Shown in pieces: positions 8,048 through 21,755 of a stretch of 64,000 nt of DNA (its first letter is position 1; each line of letters begins with the position of its first letter). Source of the DNA: Actinoplanes sp. TFC3 (GTDB lineage: Bacteria; Actinomycetota; Actinomycetes; Mycobacteriales; Micromonosporaceae). The position numbers and the translations under genes were made by a program. The notes below the pieces were generated by a model, which was not told the origin of the DNA, ran no database searches, and was given only the letters and a program-made list of their open reading frames with translations. Location of the stretch: contig NZ_LOJP01000001.1 of NCBI RefSeq assembly GCF_001553785.1, positions 4,895,384 to 4,959,383 on the forward strand. The letters run 5' to 3'.

Positions 8048-8875
8048 ATGGACGAGCTTGCCGAGTGGGTTACCGATGGTGGCGTTGTCGTGCTGAGCGG
8101 CGCCGGGCTGTCCACGGAGTCCGGCATCCCGGACTACCGGGGACCGTCCGGGGTCGCCCGGCGGGCCACGCCGATGACGTACCAGAGCTTCACCCGCGAC
8201 CCGATCGCCCGGCGGCGGTACTGGGCGCGCAGCCACCTCGGCTGGCGCACCATCGGCGATGCCCGGGCCAACGACGGGCACCGGGCGGTGGCTCGGCTGC
8301 AGGAGCTGGGCCGGCTGGACGGGATCATCACGCAGAACGTGGACGGGCTGCACCAGGACGGCGGCGCGCACGGCGTGGTCGAGCTGCACGGCAACCTCGC
8401 CCGGGTGGCTTGCCTGGACTGCGGTGACCTGAGCGAGCGCGGCGAGCTGGAGGCCCGGCTGGACGCGGCGAACCCGGACTTCGCCGCCGCCGTTTCGGCA
8501 GTCAACCCCGACGGTGACGTGGAGATCGACGACGCCGGCTTGGACGGGTTCACGGTGGTCGGCTGTCTGCTGTGCGGCGGGATGCTCAAGCCGGACGTGG
8601 TCTATTTCGGCGAGACCGTACCCAAGGACCGGGTCAGCCGCAGCTTCGAGCTGGTAGCCGGGGCCCGCACCTTGCTGGTGCTCGGTTCGTCACTGACGGT
8701 CATGTCGGGTCGCCGGTTCGTGCTGCGCGCGGCCAAGGACGGGATCCGGGTCGCGATCGTCAATCAGGGCCTCACGCGGGGTGAGCCGTACGCGCAAGTG
8801 GTGGTCGACGCCGCGTTGGGCGCCATGCTGCCGGAGTTGGTCCGCCGGGTTGAGGGCGTACCGGCAGGCAACTAA
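8048..8875 (+). CDS. Sir2-family NAD-dependent protein deacylase
   Basis: Removes acyl groups from lysines using NAD+. The 275-residue protein has the NAD-binding VVLSGAGLSTESGIPDYRG near the start, QNVDGLHQDGG with the catalytic His in VELHGN, a zinc site made of CLDC and CLLC pairs separated by an insert of about 45 residues, and GSSLTV in the Rossmann part. KPDVVYFGE follows the zinc module as usual. I start at the ATG at 8048, preceded by GGAGG; GTG 8045 directly before it is possible. Length and motifs match actinobacterial class III-like sirtuins. It appears monocistronic. Deacetylation of acetyl-CoA synthetase is a common role of such enzymes, but nothing nearby shows the target. Confidence 0.95.
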   Translation: MDELAEWVTDGGVVVLSGAGLSTESGIPDYRGPSGVARRATPMTYQSFTRDPIARRRYWARSHLGWRTIGDARANDGHRAVARLQELGRLDGIITQNVDGLHQDGGAHGVVELHGNLARVACLDCGDLSERGELEARLDAANPDFAAAVSAVNPDGDVEIDDAGLDGFTVVGCLLCGGMLKPDVVYFGETVPKDRVSRSFELVAGARTLLVLGSSLTVMSGRRFVLRAAKDGIRVAIVNQGLTRGEPYAQVVVDAALGAMLPELVRRVEGVPAGN

Positions 8876-9024
8876 TTTTTCCGTCCGGTTAATCCTCTTC
8901 GGAGCATTTTGCCGGGACCGGGGAGGCAAATGTGTGCCCCTTGGTTATGCACCTGAAACCTAAATAAAGACGCCGACGCGTTGACGTGACGGGGCTCACG
9001 GGAGTTAACTTCCGGAACCGCTCC

Positions 9025-9038
9025 CGAAACCGGTTCCG
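9025..9038. promoter_or_regulatory. Candidate LacI-type operator before the glucoside regulator
   Basis: CGAAACCGGTTCCG is a near-perfect palindrome (12 of 14 positions symmetric) centred on CCGG, as in many LacI-family operators. It lies 41 bp before the regulator start. It is flanked by related half-sites, GGAACCG at 9014 and GAAACCGG at 9049. This suggests autoregulation and possibly control of the whole operon. It differs from the operator of the second LacI system at 48-52 kb. Confidence 0.5.
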
Positions 9039-9078
9039 AAACTGCTGTGAAACCGGGCCGACACCCGCCGGAGGACAC

Positions 9079-10083
9079 GTGCCAATCACTATCGCCGATG
9101 TGGCGGCCCGGGCCAAGGTCAGCAAGACCACAGTGTCCCGGGTCCTCAACGGCAAGGGTGAGCTGGACGAGTCCACCGCCGCCCGGGTCCGCGCGGTAAT
9201 CGAGGAACTCGGCTACGTGCCCAGCTCCCGCGCCGTCGGGCTGGCCCGTGGTCGTACCCGGGTGGTCGGCATGCTGGTCCCCTCGCTCACCTGGCCGTGG
9301 ATCGGTGAGGTCCTGCAGGGCGCCGTCGACGTGCTGGAGACCGAGCGGTACGGCCTGCTGCTGTTCACCTGCAACCGCGGCGAGGAGTCGATGCGCCAGT
9401 TCGGCGCGCAGGTCTCCGCGAAGAGCTTCGACGGCCTGCTGGTCATCGAGCCCGAGGGCACCCTCGACTACATCGCCGGCCTGCACGCCCGCGGGTTGCC
9501 AGTGGTGCTGATCGACGACCGCGATGTCCAGCCCGGACAGATCCCGAGCGTGGGCACCACCAACTTCACCGGCGCCGGATCGGCCGCCCGGCACCTGCTC
9601 GGCCTCGGACGCACCAAGCCGCTGGTCGTGGCGGGCCCGGAGCGCTTCGGCTGTACGGTGCAGCGGCTGGAAGGCTTCGCCACCGAGTACGCCGAGGCCG
9701 GTCACCCCATCCCGGCCGAACACGTGCTGCCCGGCGACTTCACCATCGACTGCGGCTTCGAGGGCGTCAACGCCGCCATCGACGCCGGGCGGGAATTCGA
9801 TGCGGTGTTCGCCCACAACGATCTCACCGCCGCCGGCGCCATGCAGGCCGTGCTGGACAGCGGCCGGCGGGTGCCGCAGGACGTGGCCATCGTCGGGTTC
9901 GACGACATCCCGCTGGCCGCGCACACCCAGCCGCCGCTGACCACCGTGCACCAGCCGTTGCGCGAGATGGGCGAGGCCGCAGCCCGCACGCTGCTCGCCC
10001 ATTTCGAAGGCTCACCCCTGCCCAACCGACCGACAGTCATCCCCGCCACCTTCACCGCGCGCGCCTCGAGTGGCGCCGAATAA
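9079..10083 (+). CDS. LacI-family transcriptional regulator of the glucoside operon
   Basis: A 334-residue repressor. The N-terminal helix-turn-helix TIADVAARAKVSKTTVSRVL is followed by the hinge (LGYVPSSRAVGLARGRT) and a periplasmic-binding-protein-like sensor domain ending in the usual VGFDDIPLA and TTVHQPLREMG. I take the GTG at 9079 as start because GGAGG lies just upstream (4-nt spacing) and family members begin a few residues before the HTH. It leads the cluster of transporter and GH1 genes, so the effector is probably the imported glucoside or a product of its hydrolysis (inference). A palindrome 41 bp upstream is the likely operator. Confidence 0.9.
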   Translation: MPITIADVAARAKVSKTTVSRVLNGKGELDESTAARVRAVIEELGYVPSSRAVGLARGRTRVVGMLVPSLTWPWIGEVLQGAVDVLETERYGLLLFTCNRGEESMRQFGAQVSAKSFDGLLVIEPEGTLDYIAGLHARGLPVVLIDDRDVQPGQIPSVGTTNFTGAGSAARHLLGLGRTKPLVVAGPERFGCTVQRLEGFATEYAEAGHPIPAEHVLPGDFTIDCGFEGVNAAIDAGREFDAVFAHNDLTAAGAMQAVLDSGRRVPQDVAIVGFDDIPLAAHTQPPLTTVHQPLREMGEAAARTLLAHFEGSPLPNRPTVIPATFTARASSGAE

Positions 10084-10190
10084 CACCACATCGCAGACCA
10101 CCGTCCGGGCTCGCCAGCGCCCGGTCGCACCCGCCCGCACCTCGGGCAACCCCTCTCACCCGATTTCGCCTTACTAGAGGAGATCCAAAG

Positions 10191-11873
<1,683 letters not shown>

Positions 11874-11882
11874 TGCGCTGAC

Positions 11883-11914
11883 GCCGCCCCCGTCTCGCCC
11901 GAGGCGGGGGCGGC
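11883..11914 (+). terminator. Intercistronic hairpin after the binding-protein gene
   Basis: GCCGCCCCCG (11883-11892) pairs with CGGGGGCGGC (11905-11914). The intervening TCTCG/CGAGG can extend the stem to about 15 bp. Such hairpins between binding-protein and membrane-component genes commonly stabilise the upstream mRNA or partly terminate transcription, giving excess binding protein. That effect is inferred here. Confidence 0.7.
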
Positions 11915-11949
11915 ACCGCAAGGTCACCCCTTTCAAGAAGGAACACGGC

Positions 11950-13025
<1,076 letters not shown>

Positions 13026-13029
<4 letters not shown>

Positions 13030-14006
13030 AATACCTGCTCCAGCGCATCCTGTTCTACGTCTTCACGGCGTGGGCAGCGATCACCATCAACTTCTTCATT
13101 CCCCGGATGATCCCCGGCGACCCGGTCAAGTCGCTGCTCGCCCGCTTCCAGGGCCAGATGAGCTCGCAGGCCATCGACTCGCTGTACGTGCTGTTCGGCC
13201 TGGACAAGGACGCCAGCATCTGGTCGCAGTACATCGACTACTGGAAGCAGCTCTTCCACGGCGACCTGGGGCTGTCGTTCACCGCGTTCCCGGCGCAGGT
13301 CTCCGACGTCATCAGCGACGCGCTGCCGTGGACGCTGGCCCTGGTCGGCATCACCACGATCATCAGCTTCTTCCTGGGTACCGGGCTCGGCGTGCTGGCC
13401 GGGTGGCGGCGCGGTTCGTGGGTCGACGGCCTGCTGCCGGCCACCACGTTCCTGTCCTCGGTGCCGTACTTCTGGCTGGGTCTGCTGGCGATCTTCCTGC
13501 TGGCCGGGCCGGACAGCTTCTTCCCCTCCAGCGGCGGCTACTCCCCCGGTCTGGTGCCGGCCTTCGACCAGTACTTCATCCCGGACGCCATCCAGCACAG
13601 CCTGCTGCCCGCGCTGACGATCCTCATCTCCTCGGTGAGCGGCTGGATCCTGAGCATGCGCAACATGATGGTGACCGTCGCGGCGGAGGATTACATCACC
13701 GTCGCGCACGCCAAGGGGCTCTCCGATCGCCGGGTGGCGCTGAGCTACGCCGCTCGCAACGCGTTGCTGCCCAACGTTTCCGGCTTCGCGCTCTCGCTGG
13801 GCTTCATCGTCGGTGGCACGCTGCTGGTCGAGATTGTGTTCTCGTACCCCGGTCTCGGCTTCCTGCTCTTCCGAGCCGTGACGGCCAAGGACTACCCGCT
13901 GATGCAGGGCATCTTCCTGGTCATCACCATCTCGGTGCTGGTGGCCAACCTGATCGCGGACATCGCTTACCTGCTGCTCGACCCGCGTACCCGCAAGGAG
14001 GGCTGA
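13026..14006 (+). CDS. ABC transporter permease (DppB/OppB-like)
   Basis: An inner-membrane channel subunit of 326 residues with about six transmembrane helices. The N-terminal helix (LLQRILFYVFTAWAAITINFF) and the following PRMIPGDPVKSLL match the DppB family. The EAA-like cytoplasmic loop is DYITVAHAKGLSDRRVALSYAARNALLPN. I use GTG 13026, which overlaps the preceding stop and follows GGAGGAGG; a longer frame starting at 12966 would lie inside the ATPase gene. It probably pairs with the next gene product, 3 bp downstream, to form the translocation pore. Confidence 0.93.
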
Positions 14007-14009
14007 ACC

Positions 14010-16098
<2,089 letters not shown>

Positions 16099-16102
<4 letters not shown>

Positions 16103-17493
16103 ATCCCGTCGCAGTCCCCGGTCTGGTGCTGCCCGAGGTTACTTTCCCGCCGTCGTTCAAGTGGGGGGTCGCCACGTCGTCGTACCAGATCGAGGGCGCG
16201 GTCGCCGAGGACGGCCGGGCACCGTCCATCTGGGACACGTTCAGCCGGGTGCCCGGCGCGGTGGTGGGCGGGGATCACGGCGACGTGGCGTGCGACCACT
16301 ACCACCGGATGCCGCAGGACGTGGCGCTGATCAAGAGCTTGGGCGTGGACACGTACCGGTTCTCGGTGGCCTGGCCCCGGGTCCAGCCGCACGGGCAGGG
16401 CCCCGTGAACCCGGCCGGGCTGGCGTTCTACGACCGGCTGACCGACGAGCTGCTCGCGGCCGGCGTGGACCCGTGGGTCACGCTGTACCACTGGGATCTG
16501 CCGCAGGGGCTGGAGGACGCGGGCGGCTGGCCCAACCGCGACACCGCCTACCGCTTCGCCGATTACGCGATGCTGGTGTTCAACAAGCTCAGCGATCGGG
16601 TCACGACCTGGACCACGCTCAACGAGCCGTGGTGCTCTGCCTGGCTGGGCTACGCGACGGGCGTGCACGCACCCGGCCGTAAGGACCCCGACGCGGCGCT
16701 CGCGGCGGTGCACCACCTGCTGCTCGGGCACGGCTTGGCCACCCAGCGGATGCGCGAGGCGGGCGGCGAGCACACGTTCGGCATCACGCTGAACATGGGT
16801 ACGGCGGATCCGGCCACCGACACCGAGACCGACCGGGGAGCCGCCCGCCGCGCCGACGGCATGGGGCTGCGCATCTACCTCGACCCGCTGTGCAAGGGCG
16901 CGTACCCGCAGGACATCGTCGACGACCTGGCCGCGCAGGGCTCGGCGTTCCCGGTGCGCGACGGCGACCTCGAGATCATCTCAACGCCGTTCGAGGTGCT
17001 CGGGGTGAACTTCTACTTCGGGCAGGACTTCAGCGGTACGGACGAGCACGGCAACACCGTCGACACCGCCGGCCACCCGGTGGTCCGCGAGGTCAAGCCG
17101 GGCACGGCGCGCACCGCTATGGACTGGCCGATCACCCCGGAACGCTTCACCCAGTTGCTCGTGCGCCTGCATCGCGACTACCCCGGCCTGCCGCTGGTCA
17201 TCACCGAGAACGGCGCGGCGTTTGACGACACCGCCGACGAGACGGGCTTCGTGGCCGACGACGACCGCACGTCGTACCTGGCCGAGCACATCGCGGCGGT
17301 GGCGGCGGCACGGGAGCAGGGCGCCGACATCCGGGGCTACTTCGCGTGGTCGCTGCTGGACAACTTCGAGTGGGCCGAGGGGTACGCCAAGCGCTTCGGC
17401 ATCGTGCACGTGGACTACGCGACTCAGGTCCGTACCCCGAAGCAGTCCGCTCTGTGGTTCCGCGACACCATCACGCGCAATCGATCCAGGTAG
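16099..17493 (+). CDS. GH1 beta-glucosidase
   Basis: Cytoplasmic retaining beta-glycosidase of family GH1, 464 residues, without signal peptide. The acid/base Glu is in TLNEPW and the nucleophile Glu in VITENGA. FKWGVATSSYQIEGA at the N-terminus and NFEWAEGYAKRFGI near the end line the glycone site. The ATG at 16099 overlaps the ATPase stop. It most likely hydrolyses cellobiose or another beta-glucoside brought in by the adjacent transporter. The gene converges with the ROK regulator 27 bp downstream. Confidence 0.95.
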
Positions 17494-17520
17494 ATCCAAC
17501 GCGGTGCCGCCCGCGGTCTT

Positions 17521-18774
17521 TCAGGTTCGGTTGCGGCTGAGCGACCGCCGATGTGCCGAGCGGGACATCGGCGCGGGTCCGCTGGTCACCGGCAAGCCGC
17601 CGTTGGCCAGCAACCGCGCGATCGGCAGAGTCGCCGCGCCCATCGCGACGGTGTCCGGTCCCAGCTGGCACAGGTCGATCCGGGTCCGCGAGTACGGCTG
17701 GCGCAGCGCGTTTTGCGAGGCGGAGTCCCGGATGTCGGGCAGAAAGCGCTCTCCCAGCGCCAGGCCGGCCGGGCCGCCCAGCACGATGCGCTCCGGGGAG
17801 AACAGGTTGATCAGGTCCGCGATCCCGGCGCCCAGGTAGCCCACGGTCTGCGCGATCACCTCGGCGGCGGCCGGCTCCAGCGGGCCGTCGCCGCTCAGCA
17901 GGCGCGTCAGCAGACCCGGGGTGGCCGGCTGACCGGTCGCCCCGGCCAGCCGGGCGCTCACCGTGCCCGCCCCGATATACGCCTCGAGGCAGCCGCGCGC
18001 ACCGCAGCGGCACACGTCCCCGCCGTACACGATGGTGGTGTGCCCCCATTCGCCGGCACTGCTGTTGGCCCCGCGGTAGCTGCGCCCGTCCATGACCACG
18101 GCCGCCCCGACGCCCGTGCCGACCATGACGATCACCGCGTGCCGGGCACCGCGACCGGCTCCGAACCACATCTCGGCCTGCCCGACCGCCTTCGCGCCGT
18201 TCTCCACGAAGATGGGCACCGGGGTCCCGGCGTGCAGCATCTCGCCCAACGGCACGCCGTCCCAGCCGGTGGTCTGCGAGTGCACGACGGCACCGGCCCC
18301 GCCCTGGTCCACGACACCGGGCACGCCCACGCCGAAACCGAGCACCTGCGCGGGCCGCACCCCGGCTTCCCCGATCACCGCGGTCAAGCCCTCGAGCAGC
18401 TTGCCAGTGATGGCTTGCGGGGCCGGGTCGTCGCCGAGCTGGTAGTGGGCGACGGTCAGCCGGGACATGGCCAGGTCGTACAACTCGACGGTCACGCGCG
18501 TCTCGCCGACGTCCGCGCCGGCCACGTACCCGTATCCGGGAGCCACCCGCAGCAGCGCCCGGGGCCGTCCGCCGTCCGAGCCCACCAGCCCGGCCTCCTC
18601 GACCAGGCCCTCGTCGATCATCTCGCCGATCAGGTTGCTGACGCTCGCCTGGCTCAGCGCCGTGGTGTCGCCCAGTTGCTGGCGGCTCTGCCGGCCCCCG
18701 TGGAACAGGTCGGTGAGCAGGCTGGCCCGGTTTGCTCGGCGCACATCCCGCACCGTCGTACGCCTTGTTTCCAC
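17521..18774 (-). CDS. ROK-family transcriptional regulator
   Basis: A 417-residue NagC/XylR-type repressor. The N-terminal winged helix (about 10-75, TALSQASVSNLIGEMIDEGL) is followed by the ROK sugar-kinase-like domain with the zinc/ROK signature CRCGARGCLEAYIG and the ATP/sugar loops DVGETRVTVEL and GTGVGAA. Such proteins usually respond to a sugar or sugar phosphate. Convergent placement next to the glucoside operon suggests a second layer of control in addition to the LacI protein (inference). The C-terminal 30 residues are Arg/Ser-rich and not conserved in the family. Confidence 0.92.
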   Translation of the reverse strand: METRRTTVRDVRRANRASLLTDLFHGGRQSRQQLGDTTALSQASVSNLIGEMIDEGLVEEAGLVGSDGGRPRALLRVAPGYGYVAGADVGETRVTVELYDLAMSRLTVAHYQLGDDPAPQAITGKLLEGLTAVIGEAGVRPAQVLGFGVGVPGVVDQGGAGAVVHSQTTGWDGVPLGEMLHAGTPVPIFVENGAKAVGQAEMWFGAGRGARHAVIVMVGTGVGAAVVMDGRSYRGANSSAGEWGHTTIVYGGDVCRCGARGCLEAYIGAGTVSARLAGATGQPATPGLLTRLLSGDGPLEPAAAEVIAQTVGYLGAGIADLINLFSPERIVLGGPAGLALGERFLPDIRDSASQNALRQPYSRTRIDLCQLGPDTVAMGAATLPIARLLANGGLPVTSGPAPMSRSAHRRSLSRNRT

Positions 18775-18815
18775 CGGTCGAACCTATCCCAGCAAACCTG
18801 CGTTACCGTCTCCGC

Positions 18816-19009
18816 GTGAGCGACTACCTCGACGTCAACCGGGCCAACTGGGACGAACGAGCACAAGCCTGCGCCACCTTCCGCCGAAACCCTGGTCACC
18901 TCAATGACGTGGGACAATTCGGCAAACCCTTGCTCGGCGGCCTCACCTGTACGGCGCTGCGGACGTGCCGGAGGCCTGCGCGTACGACCTGGTGGGCACC
19001 GCCGTTTAG
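18816..19009 (+). pseudogene. Remnant of a class I SAM-dependent methyltransferase
   Basis: From GTG 18816 the frame reads VSDYLDVNRANWDERAQA, the typical start of an actinobacterial class I methyltransferase (usual length about 270). It continues with FRRNPGHLNDVGQFGKPLL, which also fits that family. The SAM-binding core is then missing. From about 18945 another frame reads LYGAADVPEACAYDLVGTAV and stops at 19007-19009; this resembles the later segment of the same family (VYDAPEV...FDLVYTG). The two parts are out of frame with each other. An internal deletion plus frameshift explains this best. Confidence 0.6.
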
Positions 19010-19068
19010 AGATCGGCGCGTGGTGGGTATCTCGCGGGCCACTCCCCCCATTTGAATTAGGAGTTCCG

Positions 19069-19278
19069 ATGCGCGCAGGATCGATAGGCGGCGTCCTTGT
19101 CATCATCTGGCTCGTCCTCGGCGCTGTCGCCGCGTTCGAGCGCGGCTACTTCAAGGACGACAGCGACGCCAGCTGCGCCAAAGCCGGCACCGTGATCATC
19201 ACCGTGGTGGCCGGCCCACTCAACTGGCTCGGTGTCAACCCGAAGATCACGTGCGACATCCCCGAGCCGTCCAAGTAG
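19069..19278 (+). CDS. Small membrane protein, 69 residues
   Basis: Starts at ATG 19069 with AGGAG 7 nt upstream. It has an N-terminal hydrophobic helix (IGGVLVIIWLVLGAVAAF), then a charged stretch FERGYFKDDSDASC, a second hydrophobic segment (GTVIITVVAGPLNWLGV) and a short tail with one Cys. Small proteins of this pattern recur in actinomycetes, but I know of no function. It lies between a methyltransferase remnant and a strong terminator. Confidence 0.75.
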   Translation: MRAGSIGGVLVIIWLVLGAVAAFERGYFKDDSDASCAKAGTVIITVVAGPLNWLGVNPKITCDIPEPSK

Positions 19279-19290
19279 GGACCATCGCGG

Positions 19291-19319
19291 CCCAGCACCG
19301 GTTCGACACCGGTGCTGGG
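19291..19319. terminator. Strong hairpin terminator, bidirectional
   Basis: CCCAGCACCGGT (19291-19302) pairs perfectly with ACCGGTGCTGGG (19308-19319) around TCGAC. It sits between the 69-residue membrane protein and the convergent tannase gene, 12 bp from each stop codon. Confidence 0.85.
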
Positions 19320-19330
19320 CTTCGCTGTCA

Positions 19331-20827
19331 CTACCGCGTTGCGTTCAATCCGCCCGGCGGAACGCTCACCCGAGCCAGCGCGTCGAACGGCGCCACGTCC
19401 AGTTCGCGGATCACCTCGGTGAACTTGCCGTCGACCGTCGGCACGGTGATCACCCCGGGCGCCTCGCCCTTCTCCACCCAGTCCATCAGCGGCTGCAAAA
19501 ATTCCGGCAACCCAGCCTCGGACGGCTCGCCGGTGGGCTCCGGACCGAACAGGCAGTGATAGCCCGCCGGGATCATGTAGAGCCGGGTGTACGCGTTCGC
19601 GCCGCCGCGCCGCTGGACCGCCCGGTAGTAGTCAACGGTCGAGAACGGCGGGATCGAGGGATCGGCCCACCCGTGGTACACGATCAGCTTGCCGCCGTGG
19701 GCCCGGAACGCCCGCAGGTCGGGATCGGTGGCGTTGTAGAGCACGTCGGCCATCTTGTTGAGCTGCTCGAGGGTGGCCTGGGTGAAGCGCACGCCGGGGA
19801 GCGTGAAGCTGTCCGGCAGGACGCGTGGGTAACCGAGGTACTTGAAGTAGTTCAAGGCCAGCTTTGCGGTGCTGCCGTTCAGCGGTGAACCGGAGCGCAC
19901 CACGAACTCGTCGATCCAGCCCAGCTCCGAGCCGTACGGCATCCCCCCGTTGAAGAGGCCGGACGGTCCCCGATAGATCTTCACCACCGCACTCACCTGC
20001 GCCGAAGTGAGGCAGGCCGGCTTGTCGACACCGGCCGGGCAGCGCAGCGACAACGGCTGGAACCCGCACTGGCGCGGATCCTGAATCACCTCACCGCACT
20101 TCTTGACCACGGCCTCGTGCAGCGCCGGCACCTTCTCCGGACCCAGGATCTGCCTGCCGCGCGCATCGGTGTTGCTCGTGACCCGCCAGGCCTGCACGAG
20201 ATTGAGCGCCGCTAGGTCGTTCGCCGGGGCGCCGGCCAGGATGCCGTCAAAATCGGTGGGATAGCGCTGAGCGAGGTTGAGTCCCTGACGGCCCCCGGTC
20301 GAGCATCCATCGAAGTATCGGTACGACGGACCGCGCCCGTAGTAGGCCACCATGAGCCGGTCGGACGCCAGTCGCAGCCGATGCTCCGAGGTCCGGCCGA
20401 ACTCCAGCCGCGCTTGCGGATCGGCCCCCCAGGTGGCGGGCTCCGCCCCTTCGAAATCACCCCGGTGACCGGTGTCATCGGCGGCCACCACCAGGGTCCT
20501 GGCCATCGCCGCCGCGCAGTCGAAGCCGAACAGTGGATAGGCAAGGTCGGGCACCGCGCCGCACAGCCCGCTGCATCCCTGCTGTACGTACTGACCGGTC
20601 CACCCCCTGACCGGCAACTTGATGGTGAAGTGGGTGGCCGGGCGCAAGGTTCCCTGCACCTCGCAGTACCCGTCGGCGATAGCGGCTGAGGTGATGGTCC
20701 CCTGGGGGACGTGGGACGCGGTGAGCCCGGCGCACCTGGCGGGATCGGTGCCCGTTGATTGCGCGGGGCTCGCCCCGGCCAACGCGATCGGGGCGGCGGC
20801 CAGCAAGGCGAGGAGGTGACGAAACAT
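19331..20827 (-). CDS. Secreted tannase/feruloyl esterase family protein
   Basis: A 498-residue alpha/beta hydrolase of the tannase family, which cleaves gallate or hydroxycinnamate esters of plant polymers. A Sec signal peptide (MFRHLLALLAAAPIALAGASPA) precedes the mature protein. The nucleophile lies in GCSTGGRQGL, an acid in HGWADPSIP, and the His in GYHCLFG. The Cys next to the Ser and the Cys next to the His form the CS-D-HC disulfide motif of the family. Further Cys residues suggest extracellular folding. It is monocistronic, with the cupin gene upstream on the same strand. It would help a saprophyte use plant phenolic esters. Confidence 0.9.
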   Translation of the reverse strand: MFRHLLALLAAAPIALAGASPAQSTGTDPARCAGLTASHVPQGTITSAAIADGYCEVQGTLRPATHFTIKLPVRGWTGQYVQQGCSGLCGAVPDLAYPLFGFDCAAAMARTLVVAADDTGHRGDFEGAEPATWGADPQARLEFGRTSEHRLRLASDRLMVAYYGRGPSYRYFDGCSTGGRQGLNLAQRYPTDFDGILAGAPANDLAALNLVQAWRVTSNTDARGRQILGPEKVPALHEAVVKKCGEVIQDPRQCGFQPLSLRCPAGVDKPACLTSAQVSAVVKIYRGPSGLFNGGMPYGSELGWIDEFVVRSGSPLNGSTAKLALNYFKYLGYPRVLPDSFTLPGVRFTQATLEQLNKMADVLYNATDPDLRAFRAHGGKLIVYHGWADPSIPPFSTVDYYRAVQRRGGANAYTRLYMIPAGYHCLFGPEPTGEPSEAGLPEFLQPLMDWVEKGEAPGVITVPTVDGKFTEVIRELDVAPFDALARVSVPPGGLNATR

Positions 20828-20913
20828 ACGAGGGACGCTATTTCCTGGGACCGGTACGGCGGATCGGTCCCAGGAACGGATTCGCGCTCATCCTCCAGAC
20901 GGAGCCAGGTCCC

Positions 20914-21264
20914 TCAGCGGGTCCAGGGCGGGCTGATCACCTCGCCGCTGTCCAGGGTGGCCTGCAGCCCCACGCTCGTCGTGACCCACGCGGTCGCGGT
21001 GCTGGGCGAGGTGTTGTCGATCCCGAACGCCGATCCGGCCGGCACGAGCACAACATCGCCGGCCCGGGCCGTCGTGGCCACCCCGTCCACGGTCGCCGTC
21101 AGCTCGCCCTCCAGCAGCAAGAGAATCTCTTCCTTGCTGACTCGATGCGGCACCCCGCGCGTGCCGGGTGCTACCTCCAACCGCCATGCGCACAATTCCC
21201 GGCTACCGCTCGACGGGGAAACGTACGAGTGAAACTCCGACCCATGCATGCGATGCACCTGCAC
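20914..21264 (-). CDS. Cupin-domain protein
   Basis: A 116-residue single-domain cupin. Motif 1 is seen as PHRVSKEEILLLLEGELTATVDG and motif 2 as GDVVLVPAGSAFGIDN. Motif 1 keeps one metal-ligand-like His (PHRV) and Glu residues, but motif 2 lacks the usual His, so metal binding may be altered. The start is GTG 21264 with GAGGAGG 8 nt upstream. It diverges from a MarR regulator, and a perfect 19-bp palindrome lies between them. The protein may be a small-molecule-binding or isomerase-type cupin controlled by that regulator. Confidence 0.8.
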   Translation of the reverse strand: MQVHRMHGSEFHSYVSPSSGSRELCAWRLEVAPGTRGVPHRVSKEEILLLLEGELTATVDGVATTARAGDVVLVPAGSAFGIDNTSPSTATAWVTTSVGLQATLDSGEVISPPWTR

Positions 21265-21279
21265 AACACCCTCCTCATT

Positions 21280-21298
21280 TAGTCAAGCTGCTTGACTA
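21280..21298. promoter_or_regulatory. Perfect 19-bp palindrome, MarR operator
   Basis: TAGTCAAGCTGCTTGACTA is symmetric at every position around the central T (21289). It lies between the divergent cupin (start 21264) and MarR (start 21312) genes. A TATACT -10-like hexamer (21299-21304) for marR abuts it, so the bound regulator would block both promoters. Confidence 0.8.
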
Positions 21299-21311
21299 TA
21301 TACTGGGTTTC

Positions 21312-21755
21312 GTGGATCGCAACCTCCTCGACCTGCCGGTGCTGGTGCTCGGCGCGGCCCGGGCCCTGGTCGACGGCATCGACGCCGGCGTACGCGCCCG
21401 CGGCTTCACCGACATCCGCCCCGCCCACGGTTTCGCCTTCGCGCGGCTGTCCGGCTCGGGTGCCACGGTCGTCCAACTGGCCGAGCACCTCGACGTCACC
21501 AAGCAAGCCGCCAGCCAGATGGTCGACGAGCTGGTCCGTCGGGGCTACGTGGAACGCCACCCGCACCCCACCGACGCCCGCGCGCGTCTCATCGTGCTGA
21601 CCGCCCGGGGCCAGGCCTGCACCCGCGCCGCCGACGAGGCAGCCGTCGAGGTCCTGCAACCCTGGGCGGCCGCGTTGGGCGAGGAGCGCCTGGCCGCCTT
21701 GCGGACCGACCTCGCGCGCCTCGCCGCTCCCGGGCGCCTGCGCCCCATCTGGTAG
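21312..21755 (+). CDS. MarR-family transcriptional regulator
   Basis: A 147-residue winged-helix regulator. The DNA-binding part includes GATVVQLAEHLDVTKQAASQMVDELVRRGYVERHPHPTDARARLIVLT, with the classical MarR wing (its DxRxR-type DARARL). I start at GTG 21312: the frame is open further upstream, but that part would cover the operator. No clear Shine-Dalgarno is present, and with a TATACT box 7 bp upstream the transcript may be leaderless. It most likely represses itself and the divergent cupin gene through the palindrome at 21280. The 3' end abuts the remains of a monooxygenase gene on the other strand. Confidence 0.88.
   Translation: MDRNLLDLPVLVLGAARALVDGIDAGVRARGFTDIRPAHGFAFARLSGSGATVVQLAEHLDVTKQAASQMVDELVRRGYVERHPHPTDARARLIVLTARGQACTRAADEAAVEVLQPWAAALGEERLAALRTDLARLAAPGRLRPIW

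Noticed and set aside
17742..17754. GAAAGCGCTCTCC, almost identical to the LacI operator
   Set aside because: It lies inside the ROK coding sequence, where it simply encodes a conserved Gly-Glu-Arg-Phe stretch, far from any promoter.
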